Origin: UBA5066 sp048500275
GTDB taxonomy: Bacteria; Acidobacteriota; Thermoanaerobaculia; UBA5066
DNA length: 64,000 nt
Assembly (NCBI GenBank): GCA_048500275.1
Contig: JASNYI010000003.1
Location: forward strand, 620,001 to 684,000
Direction: 5' to 3'
The notes beneath the pieces were generated by a model. It worked only from the letters and a program-made list of their open reading frames with translations. It ran no database searches and was not told the origin of the DNA. The position numbers were made by a program, and so were the translations under genes. Positions 33,206-41,875 of this stretch are shown here, piece after piece; the stretch's first letter is position 1, and each line of letters opens with the position of its first letter.

Positions 33206-33798
33206 CGCCTCACCCTCGTCGTCGCTTCCTTCCACGGCTTGTGGAACGCCCGGATCACGGGCTCCTTCTTCCCGGGCTCGTCGTAGACGCCGAAGAGCTT
33301 CGTGACGGGGCCGAAGAACTCGACGGTCTCCTCCCCCGTCGCCGCCGAGAGGAACTCCCTGAGGACGAGCGCGTCGTAGAAGCGGAAGTGCATCGCGTCG
33401 CCGTTCGGATCCTCGACGACGACCCACGGACGGAAGTGCCGGCGGAGGTCCTCGACGGGGCGGGCCGACTCCAGGAAGATCCCCCACGAGCCGCCGCTCC
33501 AGAGCGTCTCGCGGATCCAGCCGAGGAGCTCCTCGTCGACCTCGACGAGGTAGGGAGAGAGGGCCCAGTCCTTCTCCTCGGGCATCCCTTTCCAGAGGGA
33601 GACCGCCCGCTCCGGCCCCAGAGCATGGGCCTTGCCGGGTACGTCCGGCGCGCCGACGGCCTCGAGGACCGCCCGCAGAGACTTCAGCCGGGCGAGGTCG
33701 CGGAGAGTGTCGAAGGCGACCGCGAACGACGGGCGTTCCACCTTCCGGGTCCGCTCGATCCTCGAGGTCTTCGGGCTCCATTCCCTGTGGGCGTTCAC
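33202..33798 (-). CDS. DUF4123-type T6SS effector adaptor
   Basis: A 198-residue cytoplasmic protein. The middle and C-terminal parts match DUF4123: LSPYLVEVDEELLGWI, a helix, LRRHFRPWVVVEDPNG, HFRFYDALVLREFLSAATG and EFFGPVTKLF. DUF4123 proteins (Tap/TEC) load effectors onto VgrG and are not secreted themselves. GTG start. The genes around it (PAAR 45 bases upstream, the unknown protein and the HExxH effector downstream) fit that job, and the likely client is the product of 31558-32781. Confidence 0.8.
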   Translation of the reverse strand: MNAHREWSPKTSRIERTRKVERPSFAVAFDTLRDLARLKSLRAVLEAVGAPDVPGKAHALGPERAVSLWKGMPEEKDWALSPYLVEVDEELLGWIRETLWSGGSWGIFLESARPVEDLRRHFRPWVVVEDPNGDAMHFRFYDALVLREFLSAATGEETVEFFGPVTKLFGVYDEPGKKEPVIRAFHKPWKEATTRVRR

Positions 33799-33843
33799 CG
33801 GTCTCGTGCCTCCCTCCGCCCCGGAGAGCGATCTCGCCGAAGG

Positions 33844-34296
33844 TCAGTTCTCGATGACCGCGCGCGGCGTCCTGCAGACGTCCGGAGCGCTCGAGCGACT
33901 CGCCGGCTCCTGGGGGCCCTTTCGCTTCCACATCGCCGCCCGCGACTCCTTCGCCTGCTGCGCGGCGGCGCCGCACGGCGTGTTCGCGCCGCCGAAACCG
34001 CCCGAGCCGCTCTCGCCGATCAGGACCGTCGGGCAGCCCGCGACGATGACGCCGCTGTGAGCCGTCGTGTCGCCGACCCGCGCGGCCGGCATGTAGCCGA
34101 TGAGGACGGTCGGCGCTCCCTTGGCGATCGTGTCGGGCGGCCCGACGCAGGTCGCCATGTCCGAGACTCGGGCTGCCGGCATGTAGCCGACGAGTACGGT
34201 CGCCTCGCCGGTGACGATCGGGCCGCCCACGTGAGGCACCTCGCCGGTGACCATCGGGCACGTGTGCATGTCGGAGATGCGCGCGGCGTTCGGCAT
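33844..34296 (-). CDS. PAAR-repeat spike-tip protein
   Basis: A 150-residue protein. Residues 1-~95 are a PAAR domain with three repeats of the PAARxxD type (AARISDMHTCP, YMPAARVSDMATCVG, YMPAARVGDTTAHSG) and glycine-rich turns with TVLIG endings. PAAR proteins sharpen the VgrG trimer with a zinc-bound cone. A ~50-residue basic C-terminal extension of unknown function follows. A GGAG ribosome site precedes the ATG. It begins 10 bases after the vgrG stop, so it probably sits on VgrG 1. Confidence 0.88.
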   Translation of the reverse strand: MPNAARISDMHTCPMVTGEVPHVGGPIVTGEATVLVGYMPAARVSDMATCVGPPDTIAKGAPTVLIGYMPAARVGDTTAHSGVIVAGCPTVLIGESGSGGFGGANTPCGAAAQQAKESRAAMWKRKGPQEPASRSSAPDVCRTPRAVIEN

Positions 34297-34306
34297 GGCG
34301 GTCTCC

Positions 34307-36667
34307 TCAGTTCGACTTCTGGCCCGTCTTCGACTCGTCGGCAGCCGTCGGGTCTTCCGGCTTCGCCTCCCTGGCGTCCTGCGGACCGGCCGGTCCCTCC
34401 GGCGAGCCCGACTGGGCGGTGACGCACTGACCCGGGCTGCCGCCGCTGTTGATGTACACCATCGTGCCCTGGACGTAGACCCCGGACATGTCGATCTTGA
34501 CGAACCCACCCGGACCCTTGACGGTCACCTCCGATCCCGCTTCGATGACGATCTTCCCCCCCGCCTTCAGCTGGAAGTCCTCACCGACGTCGACGACGTG
34601 AAGGCTCTCGGTCTGGTCGCGCCTCGACTTGTTCACCTTGAGGAGGCAGTCCCCGGCGATCTCCTCCTTCCGGGTGCCGGCGAGACGGTAGTGCTCGTTC
34701 CCGGCGACCTCCTCCTTCCGGGTACCCCCGACGGAGAGACCGACGTCGCCGTCGACCTTCCCCAGGACCTTCCCCTTCACGTGCTCGTGCGCGCTGCCCT
34801 CCACCAGGACCGTCCGGTTCCCCTTGAGGATCTCGTCCACGTTCCCGGGGCCGTCCTCCCCCCCCACGAGGCGCTGGATGTCGCCGCCGACGTGCTGGGT
34901 CAGGTTCCGCTTGTTGTGGAGATGGACGTCGCGGAAGACGAGCTCCCGGTAGTCGCCGACGTTCTGGCCGTCCTTCGTCCCGCCCACCGTCAGGTGCTTG
35001 TCGTGGCCGACGTTCTCCATGGAGTCGTTCTTGACCCGCACGTCCATGTTCTTCTCGGCGTGGAGGAAGACCTGCTGCTTGTCCTTCGTGTCGTCGAAGC
35101 GCCACTCGTTGTAGCCCTGCCCCCCCTTGGTCGTGTTCGACTTGAAGCCCGAGACCTTGTTGTCGTTCTTGTGCTTCGAATCCGGCCCCTGGCCGAGGTA
35201 CGGCGGCATCTGGTCGGCGTTGTAGACCGTGCCGACGATGATCGGCTGGTCCGGGTCCCCCTCGAGGAAGTCGACGATCACCTCCTGGCCGATCCGGGGC
35301 CAGAACGACGTCCCCCACCTGCGCCCCGCGGCGAGCTGGCCGACGCGGAGCCAGCAGGAGCTGTCCTCGTCGTTCTTCCCCTGCCGGTCCCAGTGGAACT
35401 GCACCTTCACCCGCCCGTACTTGTCGGTGAAGATCTCCTCCCCCTTCGGCCCCACGACGACCGCCGTCTGGCTCCCCTGCACGACGGGCTTCGGCGTCGT
35501 CCGCTTCGCCCGGAACGGGAGCGCCGAGGGGAAGCAGGTGAAGACGTTCTGGTAGGTCAGGAGAGCGTCCTTTCCCGCCCGGTAGTCCGCCCCGAAGCTG
35601 GCCCGGTGCGTCACGGAAGCCAGGACGTACTCCCCGTCGCTCGAGAAGTGCCGCTTGAGCTTCAGCTTGTGCCCCGCCACGAGGTGCTTCACGTTGCTCG
35701 CCCCGCGGGCCACGACGGCGAGCGTCGCCTCCTCGTCCATCCGGATCTCGACCGTCCGGCTGTTGTCCTGGAAGATCTTCTGCAGCTCCTCCGGCTGCTC
35801 CCCGCCCCCCTTGGTGATCCCGTCGAACCGCTGCGCGTACTCCCCCGGCCAGTCGTAGACCTCCCACGTTCCCGAGCCCTTCACCTTGAGCTTGTGGGTC
35901 TCCTTGCCTGCCTGCACCGTGTCCAGGAGCGGCACCTCGGCTTCGAGGTGCTTGTGCGGCAGCTCGAAGCAGTGGTCCCACAGGAGGTACTTCACCGACC
36001 GCGCCTCCTGCGCCCGCTCCCACGCCCAGATCCGGTTGTCGTCCCGCGCCCCGCCGGAGAGCTCCTCGAACGTGATCTCCGACTCCCCCGGCAGGTCGGG
36101 AAACGCCGCCCCCGAGTCGGCCACCACCATCGTGTGCTGCCCGTCCTCGTGCCTGAAGAAATAGAAGATCCCTTCCTCCTCCATCAGCCGCGAGCAGAAG
36201 TTGAAGTCGCTCTCCCGGTACTGGACGCAGAAGTCCCGCTTCTCGTACTTGCCCTCCAGCTTCCACTCGACCGTGACCCCCTCCATCACCTCTTTCAGGA
36301 TGTCGGGGACGTTCTTTCGCTGGAAGATCCGGCTCTGCGCCTTTCGCGCGAGGAGCTGGAACTCCGGGACGAGGTCGGCCCTGTACGTCGTGAACTCCTC
36401 GTCCCGCTCGGCCTGCGCGAACCGCACGCAGACGCCGTTGAAGTGGTGCTCCGTCGCCTCGTCGGCCAGGAGGAGGTGGACCGTCACCTTCTCGCCGAGC
36501 ATCGCGTCGAAGGCGACCTTCTTCTTGTTCTCCGCGATCATCTCGACGCGGAATGAGAAGGGCCGCGAAACCTCCTCCGTACCCGAGAAGGCCTTCAGGA
36601 AGAGGACGTCCTCCCCGACGGGCGTCGTGACGCGGACCTTGCGGTTCTGCTGGACGTAATCGGCCAT
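34307..36667 (-). CDS. vgrG: VgrG spike protein 1
   Basis: A 786-residue T6SS spike protein. Gp27-like head in residues ~10-370 (CVQYRESDFNFCSRLMEEEG, FYFFRHEDGQ), Gp5-like OB region with VVVGPKGEEIFTDKYGRVKV and SFWPRIGQEVIVDFLEGDPD, then a long beta-helix of short repeats (GGTRKEEVAGNEHYRLAGTR, then KEEIAGD). The C-terminus is a Gly/Pro-rich tail ending SKTGQKSN, nearly the same as in VgrG 2. The start at 36667 is preceded by a G-run acting as ribosome site (GGGGGGGGGAGCG), which is a run of nine C on the plus strand. First gene of effector module 1. Confidence 0.95.
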   Translation of the reverse strand: MADYVQQNRKVRVTTPVGEDVLFLKAFSGTEEVSRPFSFRVEMIAENKKKVAFDAMLGEKVTVHLLLADEATEHHFNGVCVRFAQAERDEEFTTYRADLVPEFQLLARKAQSRIFQRKNVPDILKEVMEGVTVEWKLEGKYEKRDFCVQYRESDFNFCSRLMEEEGIFYFFRHEDGQHTMVVADSGAAFPDLPGESEITFEELSGGARDDNRIWAWERAQEARSVKYLLWDHCFELPHKHLEAEVPLLDTVQAGKETHKLKVKGSGTWEVYDWPGEYAQRFDGITKGGGEQPEELQKIFQDNSRTVEIRMDEEATLAVVARGASNVKHLVAGHKLKLKRHFSSDGEYVLASVTHRASFGADYRAGKDALLTYQNVFTCFPSALPFRAKRTTPKPVVQGSQTAVVVGPKGEEIFTDKYGRVKVQFHWDRQGKNDEDSSCWLRVGQLAAGRRWGTSFWPRIGQEVIVDFLEGDPDQPIIVGTVYNADQMPPYLGQGPDSKHKNDNKVSGFKSNTTKGGQGYNEWRFDDTKDKQQVFLHAEKNMDVRVKNDSMENVGHDKHLTVGGTKDGQNVGDYRELVFRDVHLHNKRNLTQHVGGDIQRLVGGEDGPGNVDEILKGNRTVLVEGSAHEHVKGKVLGKVDGDVGLSVGGTRKEEVAGNEHYRLAGTRKEEIAGDCLLKVNKSRRDQTESLHVVDVGEDFQLKAGGKIVIEAGSEVTVKGPGGFVKIDMSGVYVQGTMVYINSGGSPGQCVTAQSGSPEGPAGPQDAREAKPEDPTAADESKTGQKSN

Positions 36668-36917
36668 CGCTCCCCCCCCCGCGGTGGTGGATGCGGCTCC
36701 TGGGCCGGGAACCACCGGGTATTCTGGCTCCGCGAGGCCCGGCCCCGGAAGCCCTTTCGTTCGCGGCCGTGACGAACGGCACGAACGAGACCCCGGTGTG
36801 GTCAGTCCGGAATCGCGGGCCCATATTTCCATCGAGGCACCGGGCCGCCGGCGAGAGCGGGTCTCACCACCCGGATGTGGGATTTCGGTGCGGGCGGGGC
36901 TCGGCGGGGAGGGACGA

Positions 36918-37763
36918 ATGGGCGCAGGGAAGACACCCGGATCCTCCGCCCTTGCGAACGCCGCGCCGACGACGGGTTCCTCGGGCGTCTGCCACACCCC
37001 GTCGGGACTCCCGAAGCCGCTCCAGCCCGGCGGCGACTCCAGTCTGCGTGTTCGCGGGAAGCTCACGTTCCCGCTCCTCATCGGCCGCGGCCGGCAGCGC
37101 AGCGACAAAGCCGAGGACTTCCAGCACGAGGACTTCCCGAAGCCCAACTGGGCGGCGGACGCGGTCCTCGCCGCCACGTGGAGGCACTGGACCGACCAGG
37201 CTCTCGTCGCCGAGATGGTCCTCGTCCTCCGCCGGCTCGCGGGCGAGGAAGGGGTGAAGGCGGTCGAGCACTTCGTGAACGGGAACGGAGTGAAGCTCTC
37301 GCACCCGCCGGGGAGCCCGCTCGCGAGAATGGCGTTCCGTTCGCCGGAGTTCCTCACGAGCTTCCTGTGGGTCATCGTGCGGATCAAGCAGGGGGTGAAG
37401 ACGCTCTCACCGGGTGGATCGGCCCCGGACTTCTCGGCCCTCCGGATCGAAGTCCCCGCGACCCACTGGGGCCTCAAGGAGTTCGGCGTGACGCTGAAGG
37501 ACCCCGAGGCCACTGCCCTCCGGGCGATCCTCGGCGGGACCCAGGGGGAGAAGGTCTACGCGACATCCCTGAAACACGACCGGGCCGCCAGGAGCTACGA
37601 GCTGGGCCTGCGCTGGGTCATCCAGGACCACTTCGGCGTCTCGCGCGACGACCTCTACGCCCCTGGCCTCTTCCCCTTCTGGGTCCTCCAGCACGAGCGC
37701 AAGGGCTACCGCCCCTACGTCAACGAGATCGTCATCGACACCGGCGTCAGGGGAACGTACTGA
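36918..37763 (+). CDS. Hypothetical protein between two vgrG modules
   Basis: A 281-residue soluble protein, not recognised. The N-terminal ~70 residues are low complexity; from ~residue 75 there is an ordered domain with WRHWTDQALVAEMVLVLRR, GVKAVEHFVNGNGVKLSHPP, a central LRAILGGTQGEKVYATSL and a C-terminal VIQDHFGVSRDDLYAPGLF ... WVLQHERKGYRPYVNEI. The start at 36918 is chosen for its GGGGAGGGA ribosome site; the frame is open ~80 codons further up, without one. It is the only plus-strand gene between the two vgrG modules and converges on the Ig-like gene. An unassigned effector or immunity role is possible. Confidence 0.65.
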   Translation: MGAGKTPGSSALANAAPTTGSSGVCHTPSGLPKPLQPGGDSSLRVRGKLTFPLLIGRGRQRSDKAEDFQHEDFPKPNWAADAVLAATWRHWTDQALVAEMVLVLRRLAGEEGVKAVEHFVNGNGVKLSHPPGSPLARMAFRSPEFLTSFLWVIVRIKQGVKTLSPGGSAPDFSALRIEVPATHWGLKEFGVTLKDPEATALRAILGGTQGEKVYATSLKHDRAARSYELGLRWVIQDHFGVSRDDLYAPGLFPFWVLQHERKGYRPYVNEIVIDTGVRGTY

Positions 37764-37803
37764 GAGCGGCCCGGGAGCCCGCGCGCGAGTACGGGTCCGC
37801 GGG

Positions 37804-38226
37804 TCAGGCGATCGAGAGCTCGACCTTCGGCGCCTTCAGGCGTCCGCGGAAAACCGGCTCCTTCTCCAGGACCGGGGGGACCTCCTCCGACACGTACTCC
37901 GCCTCAACCTGGTAGGTCCCGGCCGTCGAAACGTCGTAGCCGCCGGAGAGCTCGAATCCCGCGACGACCCGTTCGCCCGGACCGAGCGAGAGGAAGTCGC
38001 CGTTCGACAGGACGCGAAGGCGCACGCGGTACCGGAACGGCACGGCGGCGCCGTTGCGGCGGACGACGAGGTGAACGTCCCCGATCGACGGAACGACGGC
38101 GAAGCGGGCGTTGACGAGAACCGCCGACGGCCCCTCGTTCAGCAGCTCGAGGTTCAGGACGACACGCCGTCCGGCCTGGAGCGGTCCGCGCGGGAGCGTG
38201 GTCGTGAAGCGGAGCGCGTCGGTCAT
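37804..38226 (-). CDS. Ig-like beta-sandwich protein partnering a PAAR effector
   Basis: A 140-residue all-beta protein without signal peptide: alternating strands such as RRVVLNLELLNEGPSAVLVN and VHLVVRRNGAAVPFRYRVRL, LGPGERVVAGFELSGGYDVS, then TAGTYQVEAEY. The pattern resembles the beta-sandwich domain that precedes the catalytic domain in M35 deuterolysin-type peptidases. Its ATG overlaps the stop of the PAAR-metallopeptidase gene (ATGA). It may be the immunity protein or a separated inhibitory or accessory domain of that effector. The fold inference is moderate and the role is a guess. Confidence 0.6.
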   Translation of the reverse strand: MTDALRFTTTLPRGPLQAGRRVVLNLELLNEGPSAVLVNARFAVVPSIGDVHLVVRRNGAAVPFRYRVRLRVLSNGDFLSLGPGERVVAGFELSGGYDVSTAGTYQVEAEYVSEEVPPVLEKEPVFRGRLKAPKVELSIA

Positions 38227-39422
38227 GGCGGGTAGCCTCCATTGCCGTAGTCGGCCTGGTCGTCCGCCGAGAGATTGCCATTGTGGGTCTCCCGCCGGCT
38301 CCGGGCGATCTCGAATTCCGTGGGGTTCGACTCGAGGCCGGTCTGGTGGGCCGAGCGGACCTCGGTGTCGTAGGCGACGGCCTCGTCGTAGTCGACCGTG
38401 CTGGCCGGCCAGTCGGTGAGCGTCGGGTCCGACGCCCGCATCGCGGCCGCCTGGTTCGAGTGGGTCGTCTCGTGGGCGATCGTGCTCGCGAGGACCTCGG
38501 GCGACGCGAACGCCGTCGGCCCCAGGCGGATCCGCCCGTCGAAGGACGTGACCCCGTAGTCGGCGACCGTGGCGTCGTACCGGACTCCGCCGGGGACGTT
38601 CGCGGTGTCGATCCCGTAGTACCGGACGGCGAGGTCCGCGGCCCGCTGGCGGTTCCCCGCGTCGAGGGCGTCCTGGATCTCCTGGATCTCGGCCGCCGTG
38701 GGCCGCCGGGTCGCGAGCGCCTGGATCGGCGAGTTGACGCCGCCGACCTGCCCGAAGCTCCCCATCCCCATCCCGACGTCCCCGATGAAGACCGTCGGCA
38801 AGCCCAGGATGATCGGGTCAGGTCCCCCGCAAGCTTCGAACACCTGGTCGAGCTGGCGCGCCGCCGGGAGCTTTTCGATCCTGACCGTCGGGCTTCCCCT
38901 TGTCACGAAGCCGGGCCCGTGCGGCGGGATCGGCACGGGAATGGGGCAGACATGCATGTCGGAGATTCCCGCCATCGCGGATACGACGGCGCTGGCGGCC
39001 GCGGCCGCCGCCGCCTTGATCCCCTCCGTGTAGGCGATGTTGGCCGCGGGCTGTCCACCGGGCACGGCGGACGCCGCCGTCCAGGCCGTCGTGAGGGTCA
39101 CGTTCGTCGCGACCAGCGTGCCGACCATGCTGGTAGCCGTCCCGGCCGCGGCCGGCGCCCCGTTCGCCGCCGCCACGGCCCCACCCTGGACGAGCGCGGC
39201 GGAGATCTGGGCGAGGGCCACCGTCGCGTCGACCGGCGTCAGCTGCGGGCGCAGCATGAACGAGTTCATCGCGTTCGAGATCCCCTCGACGGCGCCCGCC
39301 ATGGAGAGCGGCAGGGCCCGCCACGCAGGCATGGAACCGACGAGGACCGTCAGGGCTCCGGGCCCCGGGTTCAGGGGCAGGCCGTGCCCCGTCACGTCTG
39401 CGACCCGCGCGGCCTGTGGCAT
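38223..39422 (-). CDS. PAAR protein fused to HExxH metallopeptidase-like toxin domain
   Basis: A 399-residue 'evolved' PAAR protein. PAAR-type segments at the N-terminus (AARVADVTGHGLPLNPGPG, TVLVGSMPAW) and again around residue 155-215 (GISDMHVCPIPVPIPPHGPG, SPTVRIEKLPAARQLD, PTVFIGDVG) flank a hydrophobic Ala/Gly/Thr-rich insert (residues ~60-150) that could be membrane-active. The C-terminal ~150 residues hold LASTIAHETTHSNQ, a HExxH motif, with a downstream DYDEAVAYDTEVRSAH that could give the third zinc ligand. It starts 38 bases after the vgrG 2 stop and overlaps the Ig-like gene. Delivery on VgrG 2 is inferred; peptidase activity is predicted from motif only. Confidence 0.75.
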   Translation of the reverse strand: MPQAARVADVTGHGLPLNPGPGALTVLVGSMPAWRALPLSMAGAVEGISNAMNSFMLRPQLTPVDATVALAQISAALVQGGAVAAANGAPAAAGTATSMVGTLVATNVTLTTAWTAASAVPGGQPAANIAYTEGIKAAAAAAASAVVSAMAGISDMHVCPIPVPIPPHGPGFVTRGSPTVRIEKLPAARQLDQVFEACGGPDPIILGLPTVFIGDVGMGMGSFGQVGGVNSPIQALATRRPTAAEIQEIQDALDAGNRQRAADLAVRYYGIDTANVPGGVRYDATVADYGVTSFDGRIRLGPTAFASPEVLASTIAHETTHSNQAAAMRASDPTLTDWPASTVDYDEAVAYDTEVRSAHQTGLESNPTEFEIARSRRETHNGNLSADDQADYGNGGYPP

Positions 39423-39460
39423 CGCTCACGACCTCCCTTCCCGGCGCCGCCGCCCCGCCG

Positions 39461-41707
39461 TCAGCTCGATTTCTGGCCCGTCTTCGCCGTGTCGGCGGGG
39501 TCGGGCTTCGCGGGGGGATCCATCTCGATGCTCCCCGGCCGGTCCGGGCTCGACCCGCTCCCGGCCCCGGCGGCGCCCCCGCTGTTGATGTTCACGAGGT
39601 TCCCCTGGATCGTGACTCCCGCCGGGCCGATATCGATGAAACCGCCAGGGCCCTTGAGGCTCAGCTGCACTCCGGCCTCGATCACGACCTTCATTCCGGC
39701 CTTGAGGTGGATCTCCTGTGCGACCTCGAGGGCGTCCTTCGCGCCCACCTTCACCTGCCGGCTTCCGCCGACGGTCAGGGAGTCCTTCCCGTTCACTTCC
39801 GTCGCGCGGGAGCCCTCGACCCGGAGCTCGGCGGAGCCCCCGATCTGCTCCTGCCGGTCCTTCTGGATCTTGAACATGTAGAAGCCCGAGCTGGAATCGT
39901 CTCCCCAGCCGACCTTGAGGCTCACGTCCCCGCCGACTTCCTCCGTGACGCCGCCCCTCGTGGTCGAGTAGCGGTCCTTGAAGACGAGCTCCTTCAGGTC
40001 ACCCCATCGATTCCCGTCCTTCTCGCCGCCGACGGTGAGGTGGGCGTCGCCGCCGATGCTCGTCCGGGACGTCGACTTCACCCGGACGTCGAGGTCCTTC
40101 TCGGCGTGGATGAAGACCTGCTCCTTCCCCTTCGTGTCGTCGAACCTCCACTCGTTGAAGCCCTTGCCGCCGAGGGTCGTGTTCGACTTGACCCCCATCA
40201 GCTTGTTGTCGTTCCTGTGCTTCGAATCAGGCCCTTCGCCGAGGTACGGCGGCATCTGGTCGGAGTTGTAGACGACGCCGACGATGATCGGCTGGTCGGG
40301 GTCCCCCTCCTCGAAGGCGACGACGACCTCCTGCCCGATGCGCGGCCAGAACGAGGCTCCCCAGCGGCGGCCGGCGAGGAGCTGCGCCACACGGACCCAG
40401 CAGCTGCTCTTCTGGTCGTTCTTTCCGTCGCGGTCCCAGTGGAACTGCACCTTCACTCGACCGTACTTGTCGGTGTAGATCTCCTCCCCCTTCGGCCCGA
40501 CGACGACCGCGCTCTGCGTCCCGGCGATGATCGGCTTGGCGGTCGTGCGGGGCGGGCGGTAGCGCATCCCCTCGGGGATGCAGGAGAAGGCGGAGACGAA
40601 CTGGATCCGGTCGGCGCCCGAACGGTAGTCCCCCGTCTGGAGCGCCTCGTAAGACGCCTCGAGGACGACCCATCCCCCGTTCGCGTTGAAGTGCTTGTCG
40701 AGCTCGAAGAGGTGCCCGGCCCGGAGGTGCTTCGCGTTCGTCTCGCCGCGGGCGACGAGGCCGGGGAAGGTCTCCTCGTCCATCCTCAGCGTCGCCGTCC
40801 GCTCGTTGTCCTTGAAAACCTTCTGCACTTCGGCCGGCTGCTCCTCGCCCGCCGGGCCGACCCCGTCGTAGCGCTGCGCGTACTCGCCCGGCCAGTCGTA
40901 GAGCTCCCACTCCTCGTTGCCGCCGACCGCGAGCTTGTGGGTGACGGTCCCCGCTGCGGCGCTCCCGATGATCGGCTCCTCGGCCTCGAGGTGCTTGTGC
41001 GGGAGCTCGAAGTGGTGGTCCCAGAGCGTCACTTTCCCCGACCGGATCTCCTGCGTCTTCTCCCAGGAGTGGATCCGCTCCTCGTCCTTGGCGCCGCCCT
41101 CGAGCTCCTCGTACTTCACCTTCTTCGGTCCGGGGACGTCGGGGTGGACCGTGGCCGAGTCGCCGACGACCATCTTGTGGCTGCCGTCCTCGTGCTTGAA
41201 GCAGAACCAGATCCCCTCCTCCTCCATGAGGCGGCAGGCGAAGTTCAGGTCGCTCTCGCGGTACTGGACGCAGAAATCGCGCGGCTCGTAGGTCGCCTCC
41301 AGCTGCCAGTCGACGTCGATACCCTTGAAGACCGTCTTCAGGATGTCGGGGACCTTCTTCTGCTGGAAGATCCGGCTCCGGGCCTTCTTGCCGAGCTTCC
41401 AGACGTCGGGGACCATCCCGATCCTGTAGTTCGTGAAGGTGTCGTCGCGCCCCCCCTGCCTCACCCGGTGGCAGAGGCCGTTGAGGAAGCAGGGGGTCTC
41501 GTCCACCCCCATCTTCATCTTCACGGTCACTTTCTGCCCGAGGAGCGCCTCGAAGGAGACCTTCGTCTTGTTCTCGGCCAGGGCGAGGACCTCGAACTCG
41601 AAGAGCTTCGAGAGACCCTCTTCGCCCGTGAGCCCCTTGAACAGGAGGACGTCCTTGCCCAGAGGGGTGTCCAGCGAGATCTTGCGTTCGTCCTGGGTGT
41701 ATCCCAT
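39461..41707 (-). CDS. vgrG: VgrG spike protein 2
   Basis: A 748-residue VgrG with the same architecture as VgrG 1: head domain (FCVQYRESDLNFACRLMEEEG), OB region (VVVGPKGEEIYTDKYGRVKV, SFWPRIGQEVVVAFEEGDPD) and a somewhat shorter beta-helix. The tail ends AKTGQKSS. Its start is preceded by a run of seven G, read on the minus strand, as at vgrG 1. It is the first gene of effector module 2 and follows clpV after 168 bases containing two hairpins, so it may have its own promoter. Confidence 0.95.
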   Translation of the reverse strand: MGYTQDERKISLDTPLGKDVLLFKGLTGEEGLSKLFEFEVLALAENKTKVSFEALLGQKVTVKMKMGVDETPCFLNGLCHRVRQGGRDDTFTNYRIGMVPDVWKLGKKARSRIFQQKKVPDILKTVFKGIDVDWQLEATYEPRDFCVQYRESDLNFACRLMEEEGIWFCFKHEDGSHKMVVGDSATVHPDVPGPKKVKYEELEGGAKDEERIHSWEKTQEIRSGKVTLWDHHFELPHKHLEAEEPIIGSAAAGTVTHKLAVGGNEEWELYDWPGEYAQRYDGVGPAGEEQPAEVQKVFKDNERTATLRMDEETFPGLVARGETNAKHLRAGHLFELDKHFNANGGWVVLEASYEALQTGDYRSGADRIQFVSAFSCIPEGMRYRPPRTTAKPIIAGTQSAVVVGPKGEEIYTDKYGRVKVQFHWDRDGKNDQKSSCWVRVAQLLAGRRWGASFWPRIGQEVVVAFEEGDPDQPIIVGVVYNSDQMPPYLGEGPDSKHRNDNKLMGVKSNTTLGGKGFNEWRFDDTKGKEQVFIHAEKDLDVRVKSTSRTSIGGDAHLTVGGEKDGNRWGDLKELVFKDRYSTTRGGVTEEVGGDVSLKVGWGDDSSSGFYMFKIQKDRQEQIGGSAELRVEGSRATEVNGKDSLTVGGSRQVKVGAKDALEVAQEIHLKAGMKVVIEAGVQLSLKGPGGFIDIGPAGVTIQGNLVNINSGGAAGAGSGSSPDRPGSIEMDPPAKPDPADTAKTGQKSS

Positions 41708-41814
41708 GTCGGTCCCCCCCGCCGTCCCCCGGGATGACGCGGCGCCAACATCGCGGAAACCCTTTGCCCGAGCATACGCCTCCGGGCAAGAACCGGGGGA
41801 ACCCGAGGGCCGAA

Positions 41815-41848
41815 GGGGCCGGACTCCCCTGACGGGAAGTCCGGCCCC
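41815..41848. terminator. Hairpin between clpV and vgrG 2
   Basis: GGGGCCGGACT pairs with AGTCCGGCCCC around a 12-base loop. It lies ~30 bases after the clpV stop (minus strand). The bases that follow in that direction have only a short TT, so it is a weak terminator or an attenuator separating structural genes from the vgrG module. A second stem, TTGCCCG with CGGGCAA (41764-41770 and 41783-41789), lies between it and vgrG 2. Confidence 0.5.
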
Positions 41849-41875
41849 TCGTTCCGGGTCGAGAGCCTCCTGACG

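Noticed and set aside
36684..36917. A longer N-terminus for the orphan gene between the vgrG modules.
   Set aside because: No ribosome site and low-complexity sequence; ATG 36918 has GGGGAGGGA in front.
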